Shown here: piece by piece, positions 22,951-32,643 of the stretch
Numbering within the stretch: position 1 is the first letter of the stretch
How the letters are laid out: each line of letters opens with the position of its first letter
Assembly: GCA_023662725.1 (NCBI GenBank)
Contig: JAMPIL010000001.1
Location: 651,796 to 715,795, forward strand
Origin: Ruminococcus flavefaciens
GTDB taxonomy: Bacteria > Bacillota > Clostridia > Oscillospirales > Ruminococcaceae
Reading direction: 5' to 3'
Length of the DNA: 64,000 nt
Made by a program: the position numbers and the translations under genes
Notes under the pieces: model-generated
Database searches by the model: none
What the model was told of the DNA's origin: nothing
What the model saw: only the letters and a program-made list of their open reading frames with translations

Positions 22951-25900
22951 TTATTCTTCTGCATCCTCCTGAAAATCAACCTGTTCCATTTTCAGAAGCT
23001 TGGAAATTCCGTCCTCCTGCATAGTTACGCCGTAAAGGACGTTAGCTTCTTCCATTGCGCTTCTTCTGTGAGTAACAAGGACAAACTGCGTTGTATCCGT
23101 GAATTTTTTCAGATACTGCGCATATTTTCGTACATTAACCTCATCAAGAGCCGCATCTATTTCATCAAGGATACAAAACGGTGCAGGTCTCAATCTAAGA
23201 ATAGAAAAATAAATTGCAATGGCTACAAAAGACTGCTCCCCTCCGGAAAGGGAAATAAGATTCTTTATAACCTTTCCCGGCGGCGCAACGCTTATTTCGA
23301 TTCCTGATTCAAGTACATTTTCAGGATCGGTGAGAATAAGTTCAGCATTGCCACCTCCGAAAAGTTCGACAAAGATCTCCTTGAAATTAGAATTTATAAC
23401 AGCAAAGCTTTCTGAGAATATCCTGCACATTTCTTCGGTAAGTCCGCTTATGATCTTTTCAAGCTCTGCCTTGGATTTTCTTACATCTTCTATCTGATCC
23501 GACATGAATTTGTATCTTTCAGAAACTTCTTTGTATTCCTCGATAGCCTCAACGTTTACGTTTCCGAGACTTCGTATCTTATTCTTGATCTCGGCAAGTT
23601 CTTTCTGAGCAATTACCATGTCGTCGATTTTATCAGCAATTTGAATCGCTTCCGAACGAGTAAGCTCATAAACTTCAAGAAGCTGTCTTATGATAGAATC
23701 GTTATCATGGCACAAAGCCTCACGGCGTTCCTCCAGTCTCGTTACGGCAGCCGAGATTTTTTCTTTCGTTTCGTTAAACTGTTTAAGACCTTTTGTGAGC
23801 TCATTTACAAGTCTGCTTTGCTCAGTGTGCATAGTCTGATAACGCTGAATCTGTTCAAGATAACCGGATGTGTTATCCTTAAAACCGGAAAGCCGTTCAT
23901 TAAGACTTTCGATCTCAGATTTTTTCTGCAAAATGACGTCATTCTGCTGAGATATCTCATTTTTCAGCTGATCCACACTCCGCCCGGAGGCTTCGATATT
24001 TTCATCAAAACGCTGCAAATCAAGTTCATGAGCCTGAATATCCTTTGAAAGCTCTATCCGTTTTATTTTAAGCTGTGAAAGCTTTTCGGCAAGCTCTGCT
24101 CTTTCAAGACGAAGCTTTTCACGTATTCCCTGTCCATGAGCAAGTTTTTCCTCGGCAATGCGTATCTGCCCGTCAATATCAGAAAGCGCTTTTTCAGTTT
24201 CAGCAATACTTTTTTGAGCCGACTTTATTTTCTGCTCGGCATCGGCTGCAAGCTTTCCCGAATTTTCAGACTGAACATTCATCTGCTCGATCAGAGATTT
24301 AAGGCTCGATGTTTCTGCGTTTATTCTAACCAAATCGGCTTCGAGCTGTGAAAGCTCTTCCTTTGCCGCTTCAGAATCATAACGGCGTTTCTCTGATTCT
24401 GCACGAAGTTTTTCAGCTTTTTCTCTTAATGCATCACGCTTCTGAGTAAGAACTTCAATTTCATAATCAAGAGTATCTATTTCATTTTTTCTGGTGATAA
24501 TTCCTCCGGAACGCTGAGCTGAACCTCCTGTGAACGAACCTCCGGCATTTATCACCTGTCCGTCGAGTGTGACTATTTTAAATTTATAGCCGTATTTTTT
24601 AGCAATTACCGTTGCAGAATCAATATCCTCCGCAACAACGATACGTCCAAGCAGGGAAGATATTACTCCGCTGAATTTAGCGTCATAGGAAACGATACGG
24701 CTTGCGCTGCTGATATAACCGTCGCAGTTTTCAAGCCCCTGCTCATAAAGCTCACGTCCTTTAACGGAAGTAAGCGGCAGGAAGGTCGCACGTCCGCCTT
24801 TCTGTTCTTTGAGATAGCGAATACAGCGCTTTGCGATATCTTCATTTTCAACAATAATATTCTGCATCGCTCCGCCGAGAGCCGTTTCAACGGCGACTGC
24901 GTATTCCGGTTTTACGCCGATATTCTGAGCAACAGTTCCGAAAATCCCGCCGATCCTACCTTGTCTGGAGGCTTTAAGTATCTGCTTTACGCTTCCTGCA
25001 AAACCGTCCATATTATTTTCAAGATCGGTTAAAATTTTTCTTCTCTGCTGTTTATCTTTAAGCTCGTAAAGACTTCTTTCAAACTCATTTTTCGCCTCTT
25101 CAAACGCATCTCTGCGTGATTTGCAAAGTTTTTCAAGTCCTGTAAGTCTGTTTTTTATTTCATTTGTCTTATCAAGTTTTTTTGCGGATTCTTTCTCGTT
25201 TTCAGCGAGAATACTGCGGTATTCTTCAATTTTTTTACCGAAATCGCTGTTGTTTTCAAGAATCTCTGCAAGCCGCTTTTCTTCGTCCTTGATTGATGAA
25301 CGTGAAGACTCTATAGCAAAACGATATTCGCTCTGTTTTATGTAAAGACTGTTTATTTCACTTCCTGCATTTTCAACGCTTTCTCCGAGACGTGAGCTTT
25401 CTTCCTCTGCATTTTCAAAGCTTTCGGTAACACTGAAAATTTCCTTTTCAAGCTCTTCTCTCTTTTTTTCAATTTCCGCAATTTTCTTCGCTGTTTCAGC
25501 CTTTTTTGAAATAAGAGCATTTTTGTTTTTTCCGGATTCCTCAATATTTCTTTGCGCCGAGCTTATGGCTTCTTCGCAGTGCTTTATATCGTTTTCGAGA
25601 ACGGCGATACCTGATTTCATTTCAGAAGCTTCCTGCTCCTCCTCAAGCATTTTTCTTCTCAGCTCATCGGATTTTACAGTGCTTTCCTGCATTTTACGAT
25701 AACCGCCGCTGATTTTTTCCTCTTCATGCCGAATGTCGTTCTCAATATTTTCATATTCGTTTCTGCTGACAAGAATCTTCTCCTCTAGCTCTTCGGTTTT
25801 CGCTCTAAGATCGTCAAGCCGGCTCACCCAGACTGATATTTCAAGCTTTTTCTGCTGCTCGGCAAGCTTTATGAATTTCTCGGCTTTCTGCGACTGAATT

Positions 25901-26517
25901 TTAAGCGGTTCAACACGTCCCTCAAGCTCTGAAAGAATGTCGTTAAGGCGCAGAAGGTTTTCCTGAGCAGATGTCAGCTTTCGTTCCGCTTCAAGCTTCT
26001 TATAGCGGAATTTTGAAATTCCGGCGGCTTCTTCAAAAATATCTCGCCGCTCGTTGCTTTTTGCACCGACAATTTCAGCTATCCTACCCTGTCCGATAAT
26101 AGAATATCCGTCACGTCCAAGACCGGTATCCATAAAAAGTTCGTTTATATCCTTCAATCGGCATTGTCTGCCGTTTATCAGATATTCGCTTTCACCGCTG
26201 CGATAGAGCTTTCTTGTAACGGCAACCTCATTGTCCATATCGGAAAGAGTTTTATCGGAATTGTCAATATTCAACGTAACAGAAGCAAATCCCATCGGCC
26301 TTCTCGCAACAGTACCGGAAAAAATAACGTCCTCCATTTTATTTCCTCTGAGCGTTTTGGTAGACTGCTCTCCAAGAACCCAGCGAACCGAATCGCCGAT
26401 ATTACTTTTTCCGCTGCCGTTCGGTCCGACAACTGCCGTAAGACCTTTATCAAAGGTCAGGCTTATTTTATCCGGAAAAGACTTAAAGCCCTGTATTTCA
26501 AGTGATTTAAGGTACAA
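22951..26517 (-). CDS. smc: Chromosome segregation ATPase SMC
   Basis: This 1188-residue SMC condensin subunit compacts and segregates chromosomes with ScpA and ScpB. The N-terminal head has Walker A GPNGSGKSNI (about 32-41) and the Q-loop in VLGEQSTKTLRG. Two long antiparallel coiled coils (about 170-500 and 670-1020) flank a hinge (about 505-665) with conserved glycines (GGSFTGG). The C-terminal head has signature LSGGEQSFVAIAI and Walker B PFCILDEIDAALDE. Length is canonical. It starts one base after the stop of the radical SAM gene in the same operon, continuing the rnc-smc-ftsY order typical of Firmicutes. Confidence 0.97.
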   Translation of the reverse strand: MYLKSLEIQGFKSFPDKISLTFDKGLTAVVGPNGSGKSNIGDSVRWVLGEQSTKTLRGNKMEDVIFSGTVARRPMGFASVTLNIDNSDKTLSDMDNEVAVTRKLYRSGESEYLINGRQCRLKDINELFMDTGLGRDGYSIIGQGRIAEIVGAKSNERRDIFEEAAGISKFRYKKLEAERKLTSAQENLLRLNDILSELEGRVEPLKIQSQKAEKFIKLAEQQKKLEISVWVSRLDDLRAKTEELEEKILVSRNEYENIENDIRHEEEKISGGYRKMQESTVKSDELRRKMLEEEQEASEMKSGIAVLENDIKHCEEAISSAQRNIEESGKNKNALISKKAETAKKIAEIEKKREELEKEIFSVTESFENAEEESSRLGESVENAGSEINSLYIKQSEYRFAIESSRSSIKDEEKRLAEILENNSDFGKKIEEYRSILAENEKESAKKLDKTNEIKNRLTGLEKLCKSRRDAFEEAKNEFERSLYELKDKQQRRKILTDLENNMDGFAGSVKQILKASRQGRIGGIFGTVAQNIGVKPEYAVAVETALGGAMQNIIVENEDIAKRCIRYLKEQKGGRATFLPLTSVKGRELYEQGLENCDGYISSASRIVSYDAKFSGVISSLLGRIVVAEDIDSATVIAKKYGYKFKIVTLDGQVINAGGSFTGGSAQRSGGIITRKNEIDTLDYEIEVLTQKRDALREKAEKLRAESEKRRYDSEAAKEELSQLEADLVRINAETSSLKSLIEQMNVQSENSGKLAADAEQKIKSAQKSIAETEKALSDIDGQIRIAEEKLAHGQGIREKLRLERAELAEKLSQLKIKRIELSKDIQAHELDLQRFDENIEASGRSVDQLKNEISQQNDVILQKKSEIESLNERLSGFKDNTSGYLEQIQRYQTMHTEQSRLVNELTKGLKQFNETKEKISAAVTRLEERREALCHDNDSIIRQLLEVYELTRSEAIQIADKIDDMVIAQKELAEIKNKIRSLGNVNVEAIEEYKEVSERYKFMSDQIEDVRKSKAELEKIISGLTEEMCRIFSESFAVINSNFKEIFVELFGGGNAELILTDPENVLESGIEISVAPPGKVIKNLISLSGGEQSFVAIAIYFSILRLRPAPFCILDEIDAALDEVNVRKYAQYLKKFTDTTQFVLVTHRRSAMEEANVLYGVTMQEDGISKLLKMEQVDFQEDAEE

Positions 26518-26518
26518 A

Positions 26519-27517
26519 TCATTTCACCTCCCCGACCTCGTAAACTGGAATATTACTATCACCAATAAATTTTATTTCTGTATGCCATTTTCTGAAATAT
26601 TCAATATTCGACCTTTTATGCCCGACTGCCTTGCTTATGCACGAAGGATTCACGGCAATTCTGTACATATTGTTTTCAGGTTTATTATATGCAATAAATT
26701 CTTCTGTCCTCCACCTGTAAATAAGGCTTTCACAGATTTCACGGAATGCAGGATGATAAAACCCGCCGACCATGTCACGTTCAACAAATTCACTTGCATG
26801 AAGTCCGCACTTGATCACTTTTATTCCCTTATATTCAAAACGCATAAGGGCAACGGAACATATATCAAACACTGTCTCAGATTCAAACGGCTTATATTCT
26901 CCTGATTTAAGCAATTCAGCAAGCTTAGTGCCTTTAAGTATAACAACCGGATAAATTCTCACCGTATCAGGACATATTTCAATAATTTTATCAATAGTTT
27001 CAAATTCATTTTCTTCAATGCTTTTATACAGACCCACCATCATCTGCAAACCAAGTTCAAATCCGTATTCACGGATAAGTTTGCTCGCATTGACCACATC
27101 CTGAGCTGTATGACCTCTGTCGTTTGCGGCAAGAACCTTATCGCTCATAGACTGCGCTCCAAGCTCTATTGAGGTAACTCCGTATTTTTTAAGAAGTTCC
27201 AGAATCTGTCGGTCTATGCAGTCCGGACGAGTTGAAATACGTATTCCATTGAACTTTCCTTCGCCTATAAAATCCTGAACCGCTTCAAGGAGTTCAAGCA
27301 TATATACCCTCGGAATCGCCGTAAAGCTTCCGCCGAAAAAGGCTATTTCCGTATCAGCAGGAGAACTTATCTCGCCAAAAGCTTTTTCACATATATCATG
27401 AACCTCTTCTGCCGTCGGAGCATTCTGCGCTCCGCTTATAGTGTGCTGATTGCAGAAGCTGCACATATTCGGACATCCTATATGCGGAACGAAAATAGAT
27501 ATATTACTGTGCTTCAT
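26519..27517 (-). CDS. Radical SAM protein (Elp3-like core)
   Basis: This 332-residue radical SAM enzyme has the cluster motif CPNMCSFC (about 13-20) binding a [4Fe-4S] and S-adenosylmethionine, followed by FFGGSFTAIPR, RISTRPDCID and VTSIELGAQSMSD. These blocks match the Elp3/oxygen-independent-coproporphyrinogen-oxidase-like group (COG1243). There is no C-terminal acetyltransferase domain as in true Elp3. The ATG at 27517 overlaps the end of rnc by 14 bases; the frame extends upstream, but homology begins here. Clostridia often carry this gene between rnc and smc. The substrate, possibly a tRNA base, is not established. Confidence 0.85.
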   Translation of the reverse strand: MKHSNISIFVPHIGCPNMCSFCNQHTISGAQNAPTAEEVHDICEKAFGEISSPADTEIAFFGGSFTAIPRVYMLELLEAVQDFIGEGKFNGIRISTRPDCIDRQILELLKKYGVTSIELGAQSMSDKVLAANDRGHTAQDVVNASKLIREYGFELGLQMMVGLYKSIEENEFETIDKIIEICPDTVRIYPVVILKGTKLAELLKSGEYKPFESETVFDICSVALMRFEYKGIKVIKCGLHASEFVERDMVGGFYHPAFREICESLIYRWRTEEFIAYNKPENNMYRIAVNPSCISKAVGHKRSNIEYFRKWHTEIKFIGDSNIPVYEVGEVK

Positions 27518-28193
27518 ATCCCATAAGCTCCAGAGCTTCTTTTGCGGCAAGCTGTTCAGCTTCCTTTTTGCTTCTTCCGCTGCCCTTTCCTATTACCTGT
27601 GAATTAAGACGGACTTCAACTACGAAACGCTTGTTATGATCCGGACCTTCCTCTCCAATGAGAACATATTCAACCTTTTCCTCGGGATTTTTCTGAACTA
27701 TCTCCTGCAAAACGGTTTTAAAATCACTGAATGCAGGCTTTACGAAATGATGTATATCCTCCGGCATGAAATGAAGAATATGCTTTGCCGCTGCTTCCAT
27801 TCCGCCATCGAGATAAATTGCTGCAATTACAGCTTCAAAAGCGTCCGCAAGAATAGACGGTCTTTCTCTTCCTCCGGTATTTTCCTCCCCTTTTCCAAGA
27901 TGAAGATAATCTCCGAGATTTATCTGCTTTGCAAAAATATGAAGCGATTTTTCGCAGACAAGCGACGCTCTCATTTTTGTAAGCTCGCCCTCAGCCACGT
28001 TAAGATTTTTGTATAAAAAATCCGATACGACTATCGATAAAACACTGTCGCCGAGAAATTCAAGCCTTTCGTTGCTTCCTCCGGGCTGTTTTCTTTCATT
28101 AGCATATGAAGAATGCGAAAGCGCCTGTTCGATTAGATTCTTATTCTTGAATTTATAACCTATTTTTTCCTCTAATGTGCCGATTTTACTCAT
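27504..28193 (-). CDS. rnc: Ribonuclease III
   Basis: This 229-residue RNase III cleaves double-stranded rRNA precursors and regulatory RNAs. The catalytic domain (1-150) has the signature ERLEFLGDSVLSIVVSDFL with the metal-binding Glu and Asp residues, and a second metal site in ADAFEAVIAAIYLDGG. The dsRNA-binding domain (about 158-228) ends GKGSGRSKKEAEQLAAKEALELMG. The start at 28193 has AGGA nine bases upstream and lies just past the plsX stop. Order plsX-rnc-smc-ftsY matches B. subtilis, apart from the missing fabD, fabG and acpP. Confidence 0.96.
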   Translation of the reverse strand: MSKIGTLEEKIGYKFKNKNLIEQALSHSSYANERKQPGGSNERLEFLGDSVLSIVVSDFLYKNLNVAEGELTKMRASLVCEKSLHIFAKQINLGDYLHLGKGEENTGGRERPSILADAFEAVIAAIYLDGGMEAAAKHILHFMPEDIHHFVKPAFSDFKTVLQEIVQKNPEEKVEYVLIGEEGPDHNKRFVVEVRLNSQVIGKGSGRSKKEAEQLAAKEALELMGYEAQ

Positions 28194-28198
28194 TATCG

Positions 28199-29200
28199 TC
28201 ATTCCTTTCCGGCAGCGGCAATATTTGATACATAGTTTTCTATCTCGCTGGTAACATTGCTTTCAACACATTTTTTCGCCTGCCTTACAGCGTTGAAGAA
28301 TGCCGTAGAGTCCGAGCTTCCATGCGCCTTGATGACCGGCTTTTTTACTCCGAGAAGAGCTGAACCGCCTACCTCTTTATAATCCATCTGTTTACGCAGA
28401 GCCTTGATTTTTCCAAGCGAGAAAACTGCTCCTATTTTGCCAATCCCAGAGAATATCCATTTCATTTTTTTACCAAAGAAAGAACCCATTCCCTCGTAAA
28501 GCTTCAAAGCGATATTGCCGGTAAATCCGTCGGTCACAACAACCTGAACCTCTCCCTTTGGAATATCCCTTGCTTCAATATTTCCAACAAAGTTAAGTCC
28601 GGATTCTTTAAGAAGCTTATATGACTCTATCTCAAGTTCACGCCCCTTTGTATCCTCTGCGCCGATATTTAGAAGAGCTACCTTTGGTTTCATTATTCCC
28701 ATAACCTTTTCCATATATGCGCTGCCCATAACGGCAAACTGAACCAGCATTTCCGGACGGCATTCTGTGTTCGCCCCTGCATCAGTAAGAATGAAGTTAC
28801 CCTTATCTGCCGGCATTACCGGTGACGGAGCTATACGTTTAATGCCTTTGATACGCTTGACGATAAAGGTTGCTCCCATAACGAGCGCACCTGTGCTTCC
28901 TGCCGAAACAAAAGCGTCGCCTCTTCCCTCTGCAAGCAGACTAAGACCGAGAGCCATTGAAGTATTCTTACCGGAACGTGTTATTTCCTTTGGTTCTTCA
29001 TGTATATCAAAAACATCATCTGTATGCTCGATTTCAATACCGCTGAGACTTATTCCGTTATCAGCGGCGCACTTTTTAATTTTTTCGCTGTTTCCCGTAA
29101 GTATTATATTAACTCCGAGCTCTGAAACAGCTCTTGCGCATCCTTTTAAAACCTCGAGGGGAGCGTTATCTCCCCCGAAAGCGTCAACTATCACCTTCAT
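28199..29200 (-). CDS. plsX: Phosphate acyltransferase PlsX
   Basis: This 333-residue PlsX makes acyl-phosphate from acyl-ACP as the first step of phospholipid synthesis, working with PlsY at the membrane. Conserved blocks are VDAFGGDNAPLEVLKGC at the start, SAGSTGALVMGATFIVKR, TDAGANTECRPEMLVQFA, VVTDGFTGNIALKLYEG and VIKAHGSSDSTAFFNAVRQA. Length is normal. The stop lies against the rnc start. No acpP was seen next to it. Confidence 0.96.
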   Translation of the reverse strand: MKVIVDAFGGDNAPLEVLKGCARAVSELGVNIILTGNSEKIKKCAADNGISLSGIEIEHTDDVFDIHEEPKEITRSGKNTSMALGLSLLAEGRGDAFVSAGSTGALVMGATFIVKRIKGIKRIAPSPVMPADKGNFILTDAGANTECRPEMLVQFAVMGSAYMEKVMGIMKPKVALLNIGAEDTKGRELEIESYKLLKESGLNFVGNIEARDIPKGEVQVVVTDGFTGNIALKLYEGMGSFFGKKMKWIFSGIGKIGAVFSLGKIKALRKQMDYKEVGGSALLGVKKPVIKAHGSSDSTAFFNAVRQAKKCVESNVTSEIENYVSNIAAAGKE

Positions 29201-29217
29201 AAGTGATCATCTCCATT

Positions 29218-30552
29218 TCATGTTTCAGAATCTGATTCTGCATTCTCGCTGCAAAGACATTTTCTGAGCGATTCTATTGCTCGGTTTGCATAAACCCCGT
29301 ATTTTTCCTTTTTATCCCGGATCCTTACTCCGATATCGGGCAGAATACCCATATTTGCTCCCATAGGCTGAAACTTTCCGCTGTTGAATGGATCGCATAT
29401 ATATGCCGAAAGCGCTCCTGTCATAGTATCAAGAGGCAGTTTTAAAGGCTCTAATCCCTTTATTTTTCTGGAAACAGCGATTCCGGCGATGATACCGCTT
29501 GCCGCAGATTCCATGTAGCCTTCAACTCCGGTTATTTGTCCGGCGAAGAAAATATCGGGATGCTCTCTCATAGAAAAATCTGCGTTGAGCAGCTTCGGAC
29601 TGTTGATAAAAGTATTTCTGTGCATAACTCCATAACGCATAAATTCAGCGTTTTCAAGTCCGGGAATTTTAGAAAAAACCCGCTTCTGTTCACCGAATTT
29701 CAGATTTGTCTGGAATCCGACAAGATTGAAAAGAGTTCCCTCACGATTTTCACGTCTGAGCTGAACAACTGCGTAAGGACGTTTTCCGGTTCGGCTGTCG
29801 GTGATTCCAACAGGCTTCATCGGTCCGAAACGCATTGTGTCCACACCTCTTGAAGCAAGCTCTTCGATAGGCATACACCCCTCGTAAACGCTGAAAGGAT
29901 GCGTTTCAAAATCCTTAAGCTGAACACGCTCTGCCGAGATAAGAGCTTCATAAAAAGCAAGATATTCCTCTTTGTTCATGGGACAGTTTATGTAATCCGC
30001 ATCACCTCTGTCATATCGTGATGCGAAGAAAACCTTTTCCTTATCAAGGCTCTCAAAAGTTACTATAGGTGCGGCAGCATCATAAAAACTCAGCGCTTCT
30101 CCGCACAATTCGGTTATAGCGTCCGCCATTGCTCCGGAAGTAAGCGGACCTGTTGCTATAACCGTTATTCCCTCAGGAATAGCATTAACCTCGCCGCCAA
30201 TAACTTCGATCCGACTATTATTTTTTATCTTATTTGTAATACTATCGGAAAACTTCTCCCGATCAACGGCAAGCGCTCCTCCGGCTTCGACTGAATTTTC
30301 CTTTGCGCACGGAACAGTCAATGAACCGAGAATTTCCATCTCATGTTTAAGAAGTCCAGCTGCCGATTCAAGTCTTGCCGCTTTAAGCGAATTCGAGCAT
30401 ACAAGCTCGGCGAATCCGCTGTATTTATGGGCGGGGGAGTATTTTTCAGGCTTCATTTCATAAAGTTTTACATTTATTCCTTCTTGTGCGATCTTCCATG
30501 CAGCCTCGCATCCGGCAAGACCTGCACCGATAACATTAACCGTCACGTTCAT
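29218..30552 (-). CDS. trmFO: Folate/FAD-dependent tRNA (uracil-54) methyltransferase TrmFO
   Basis: This 444-residue flavoprotein forms 5-methyluridine at position 54 of tRNA, using methylene-tetrahydrofolate and FADH2. The FAD-binding GAGLAGCEAAWKIA lies at about residues 9-22. The Cys of ELVCSNSLK and the Cys around GCMPIEELA correspond to the catalytic pair. FFAGQITGVEGYMESAASG closes the FAD site. The gene overlaps the topA stop by four bases (ATGA), the standard topA-trmFO pairing of Firmicutes. Confidence 0.96.
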   Translation of the reverse strand: MNVTVNVIGAGLAGCEAAWKIAQEGINVKLYEMKPEKYSPAHKYSGFAELVCSNSLKAARLESAAGLLKHEMEILGSLTVPCAKENSVEAGGALAVDREKFSDSITNKIKNNSRIEVIGGEVNAIPEGITVIATGPLTSGAMADAITELCGEALSFYDAAAPIVTFESLDKEKVFFASRYDRGDADYINCPMNKEEYLAFYEALISAERVQLKDFETHPFSVYEGCMPIEELASRGVDTMRFGPMKPVGITDSRTGKRPYAVVQLRRENREGTLFNLVGFQTNLKFGEQKRVFSKIPGLENAEFMRYGVMHRNTFINSPKLLNADFSMREHPDIFFAGQITGVEGYMESAASGIIAGIAVSRKIKGLEPLKLPLDTMTGALSAYICDPFNSGKFQPMGANMGILPDIGVRIRDKKEKYGVYANRAIESLRKCLCSENAESDSET

Positions 30553-32630
30553 TTTTTCAGCTCTCTTTCATATCCGCATCCCTCGTTCTCACAAACGAGT
30601 CTGCCTGATTTTCCACCTTTTATAAATAATGATTTTCCGCAATTCGGACAAAGGTCTTTCGTTGGAACATTCCATGTCATGAAGCTGCAATCGGGGAATC
30701 CTTCGCATCCATAGAAACTTCTGCCCTTTTTCGATTTTTTCAGCAGCATTTTCTTTCCGCAGCGAGGACAGTTTCCGTCTGATTCCGTAACGATCTTCTT
30801 TGTATTCTTACATTCGGGAAATCCCGGACAGGCAAGAAACTTTCCGTATTTGCTGTACTTAATAACCATATTCTTGCCGCAAAGCTCGCATACGATATCA
30901 GTTTCTTCATCCGGAACTTTGACTCTTTTTCCCTCCATAGCGTCTTCAGCTTTTTTCAGAGTTTCAGAAAAATCGTCATAAAATTCATGAAGAGTGCTTA
31001 CCCAGTCTTTATTTCCATGCTCGACCTCATCGAGACTGTTTTCCATTCCGGCAGTGAATTTAGCATCAACTATATTATTGAAATGCTCTTTCATAAGATC
31101 CGTAATGACCTCGCCAAGATTAGTCGGTTTAAGAGCTTTTCCTTCATGCTCGACATAGCGGCGTGAGGTTATCGTTGTAATGGTCGGAGCATAAGTACTC
31201 GGTCTTCCGATACCGTTTTCCTCAAGAGCCTTTATAAGAGAAGCTTCGGTATATCTCGGAGGCGGCTGTGTGAAATGCTGATTTCCGGCAATGGATTTCA
31301 GTTTAAGAATATCGTTTACTTTCAATTCGGGAAGCATCTTCTTGTTGCTTTCCTCCGTATCTGAGGATTCAACGTAAAGAGTCATAAATCCGTCGAACTT
31401 AACGGAATATCCGGAAGCACGGAATATACATCCGTTTGCTGAAATATCTGCCGAAACTGTATCAAGAAGAGCATTTGCCATCTGGCTTGCGATAAAACGC
31501 TCCCAAATAAGCTTATACAGCTTAAACTGATCAACGGAAAGGCTTGATTTTACTCTTTCCGGAGTAAGCTCCGGAGTTGACGGTCTTATTGCTTCATGAG
31601 CGTCCTGAGCGTTGTTTTTTGATTTAAACGTCCTTGGTTCCGGAGGAAGATAGTCCTTGCCGTAGACAGTTCCGATATATTCCGCAGCAGCAGCTTTTGC
31701 TTCATCGGATATTCTAAGGCTGTCCGTTCTCATATAAGTTATAAGTCCGACAGCGCCTACGCCCTCAACGTCAACACCTTCATAAAGTTCCTGAGCAGCT
31801 TTCATCGTTCGTTTTGCAGTAAATCCAAGCTTACGTGAAGCTTCCTGCTGAAGCGTTGATGTGATAAATGGAGGCGCAGGCTGTTTTTTTGTGACTCTTT
31901 TTTTAACCGAAGCAACAGTATATTCGGCATTTTCCAGTCTTTTTAGAATACCGTCGGCTTCTGTCTGGTTCGGAATTTCAAGTTTTTTTCCGTCAACCGA
32001 TACAAGAGCCGCATCGAACACTTTTCTTGAAGAAGGAGCTGTGAATTTAGCGTCTATAGACCAATATTCCTTTGGAACAAATTTACGTATCTCGTTTTCT
32101 CTGTCAACAACAAGGCGAACCGCTACCGACTGAACTCTGCCGGCGGAAAGACCTCTTTTAACTTTTTTCCAGAGAAACGGACTAAGCTCGTAGCCAACAA
32201 GTCTGTCGAGAATACGTCTCGCCTGCTGAGCGTTTACAAGATCAACATCGATTTTATGAGGATTGCTCATACCGCTTTTAACTCCGGTTTTAGTTATCTC
32301 ATTAAAAGCAACTCGGTTGTTTTCATCCATATCAAGTTTAAGAATCTGCGCAATATGCCATGATATAGCCTCACCCTCACGATCCGGGTCGGTTGCAAGA
32401 TAAACCTTATCGCATTTTTTTGCACGTTTCTTCATTTCTTTTATAACATCCTCTTTACCTTTCATATCGGTATACTGAGGTTTGAAATCGTTATCCTTAT
32501 CAACACCCATTTTCGACTTTGGTAAATCACGGATATGTCCCATCGAAGCCATAACTTCATAGCCTGAGCCAAGATATTTCTGTATTGTTTTCGCCTTTGC
32601 AGGAGATTCAACTATTACTAAATTTGACAT
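30549..32630 (-). CDS. topA: DNA topoisomerase I
   Basis: This 693-residue type IA topoisomerase relaxes negative supercoils. The N-terminal TOPRIM domain has VESPAKAKTIQKYLG and DPDREGEAISWH. The catalytic Tyr is in GLITYMRTDSLRIS (about 295). The C-terminus carries three zinc ribbons with CxxC pairs (from about 575: CELCGKN, CPRCGKK, CPNCGKS). Length and domains are typical. It is followed by trmFO with a 4-bp overlap and preceded by dprA at 13 bp, as in the B. subtilis dprA-topA-trmFO order. Confidence 0.97.
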   Translation of the reverse strand: MSNLVIVESPAKAKTIQKYLGSGYEVMASMGHIRDLPKSKMGVDKDNDFKPQYTDMKGKEDVIKEMKKRAKKCDKVYLATDPDREGEAISWHIAQILKLDMDENNRVAFNEITKTGVKSGMSNPHKIDVDLVNAQQARRILDRLVGYELSPFLWKKVKRGLSAGRVQSVAVRLVVDRENEIRKFVPKEYWSIDAKFTAPSSRKVFDAALVSVDGKKLEIPNQTEADGILKRLENAEYTVASVKKRVTKKQPAPPFITSTLQQEASRKLGFTAKRTMKAAQELYEGVDVEGVGAVGLITYMRTDSLRISDEAKAAAAEYIGTVYGKDYLPPEPRTFKSKNNAQDAHEAIRPSTPELTPERVKSSLSVDQFKLYKLIWERFIASQMANALLDTVSADISANGCIFRASGYSVKFDGFMTLYVESSDTEESNKKMLPELKVNDILKLKSIAGNQHFTQPPPRYTEASLIKALEENGIGRPSTYAPTITTITSRRYVEHEGKALKPTNLGEVITDLMKEHFNNIVDAKFTAGMENSLDEVEHGNKDWVSTLHEFYDDFSETLKKAEDAMEGKRVKVPDEETDIVCELCGKNMVIKYSKYGKFLACPGFPECKNTKKIVTESDGNCPRCGKKMLLKKSKKGRSFYGCEGFPDCSFMTWNVPTKDLCPNCGKSLFIKGGKSGRLVCENEGCGYERELKK

Positions 32631-32643
32631 TTATCTTTTCTCC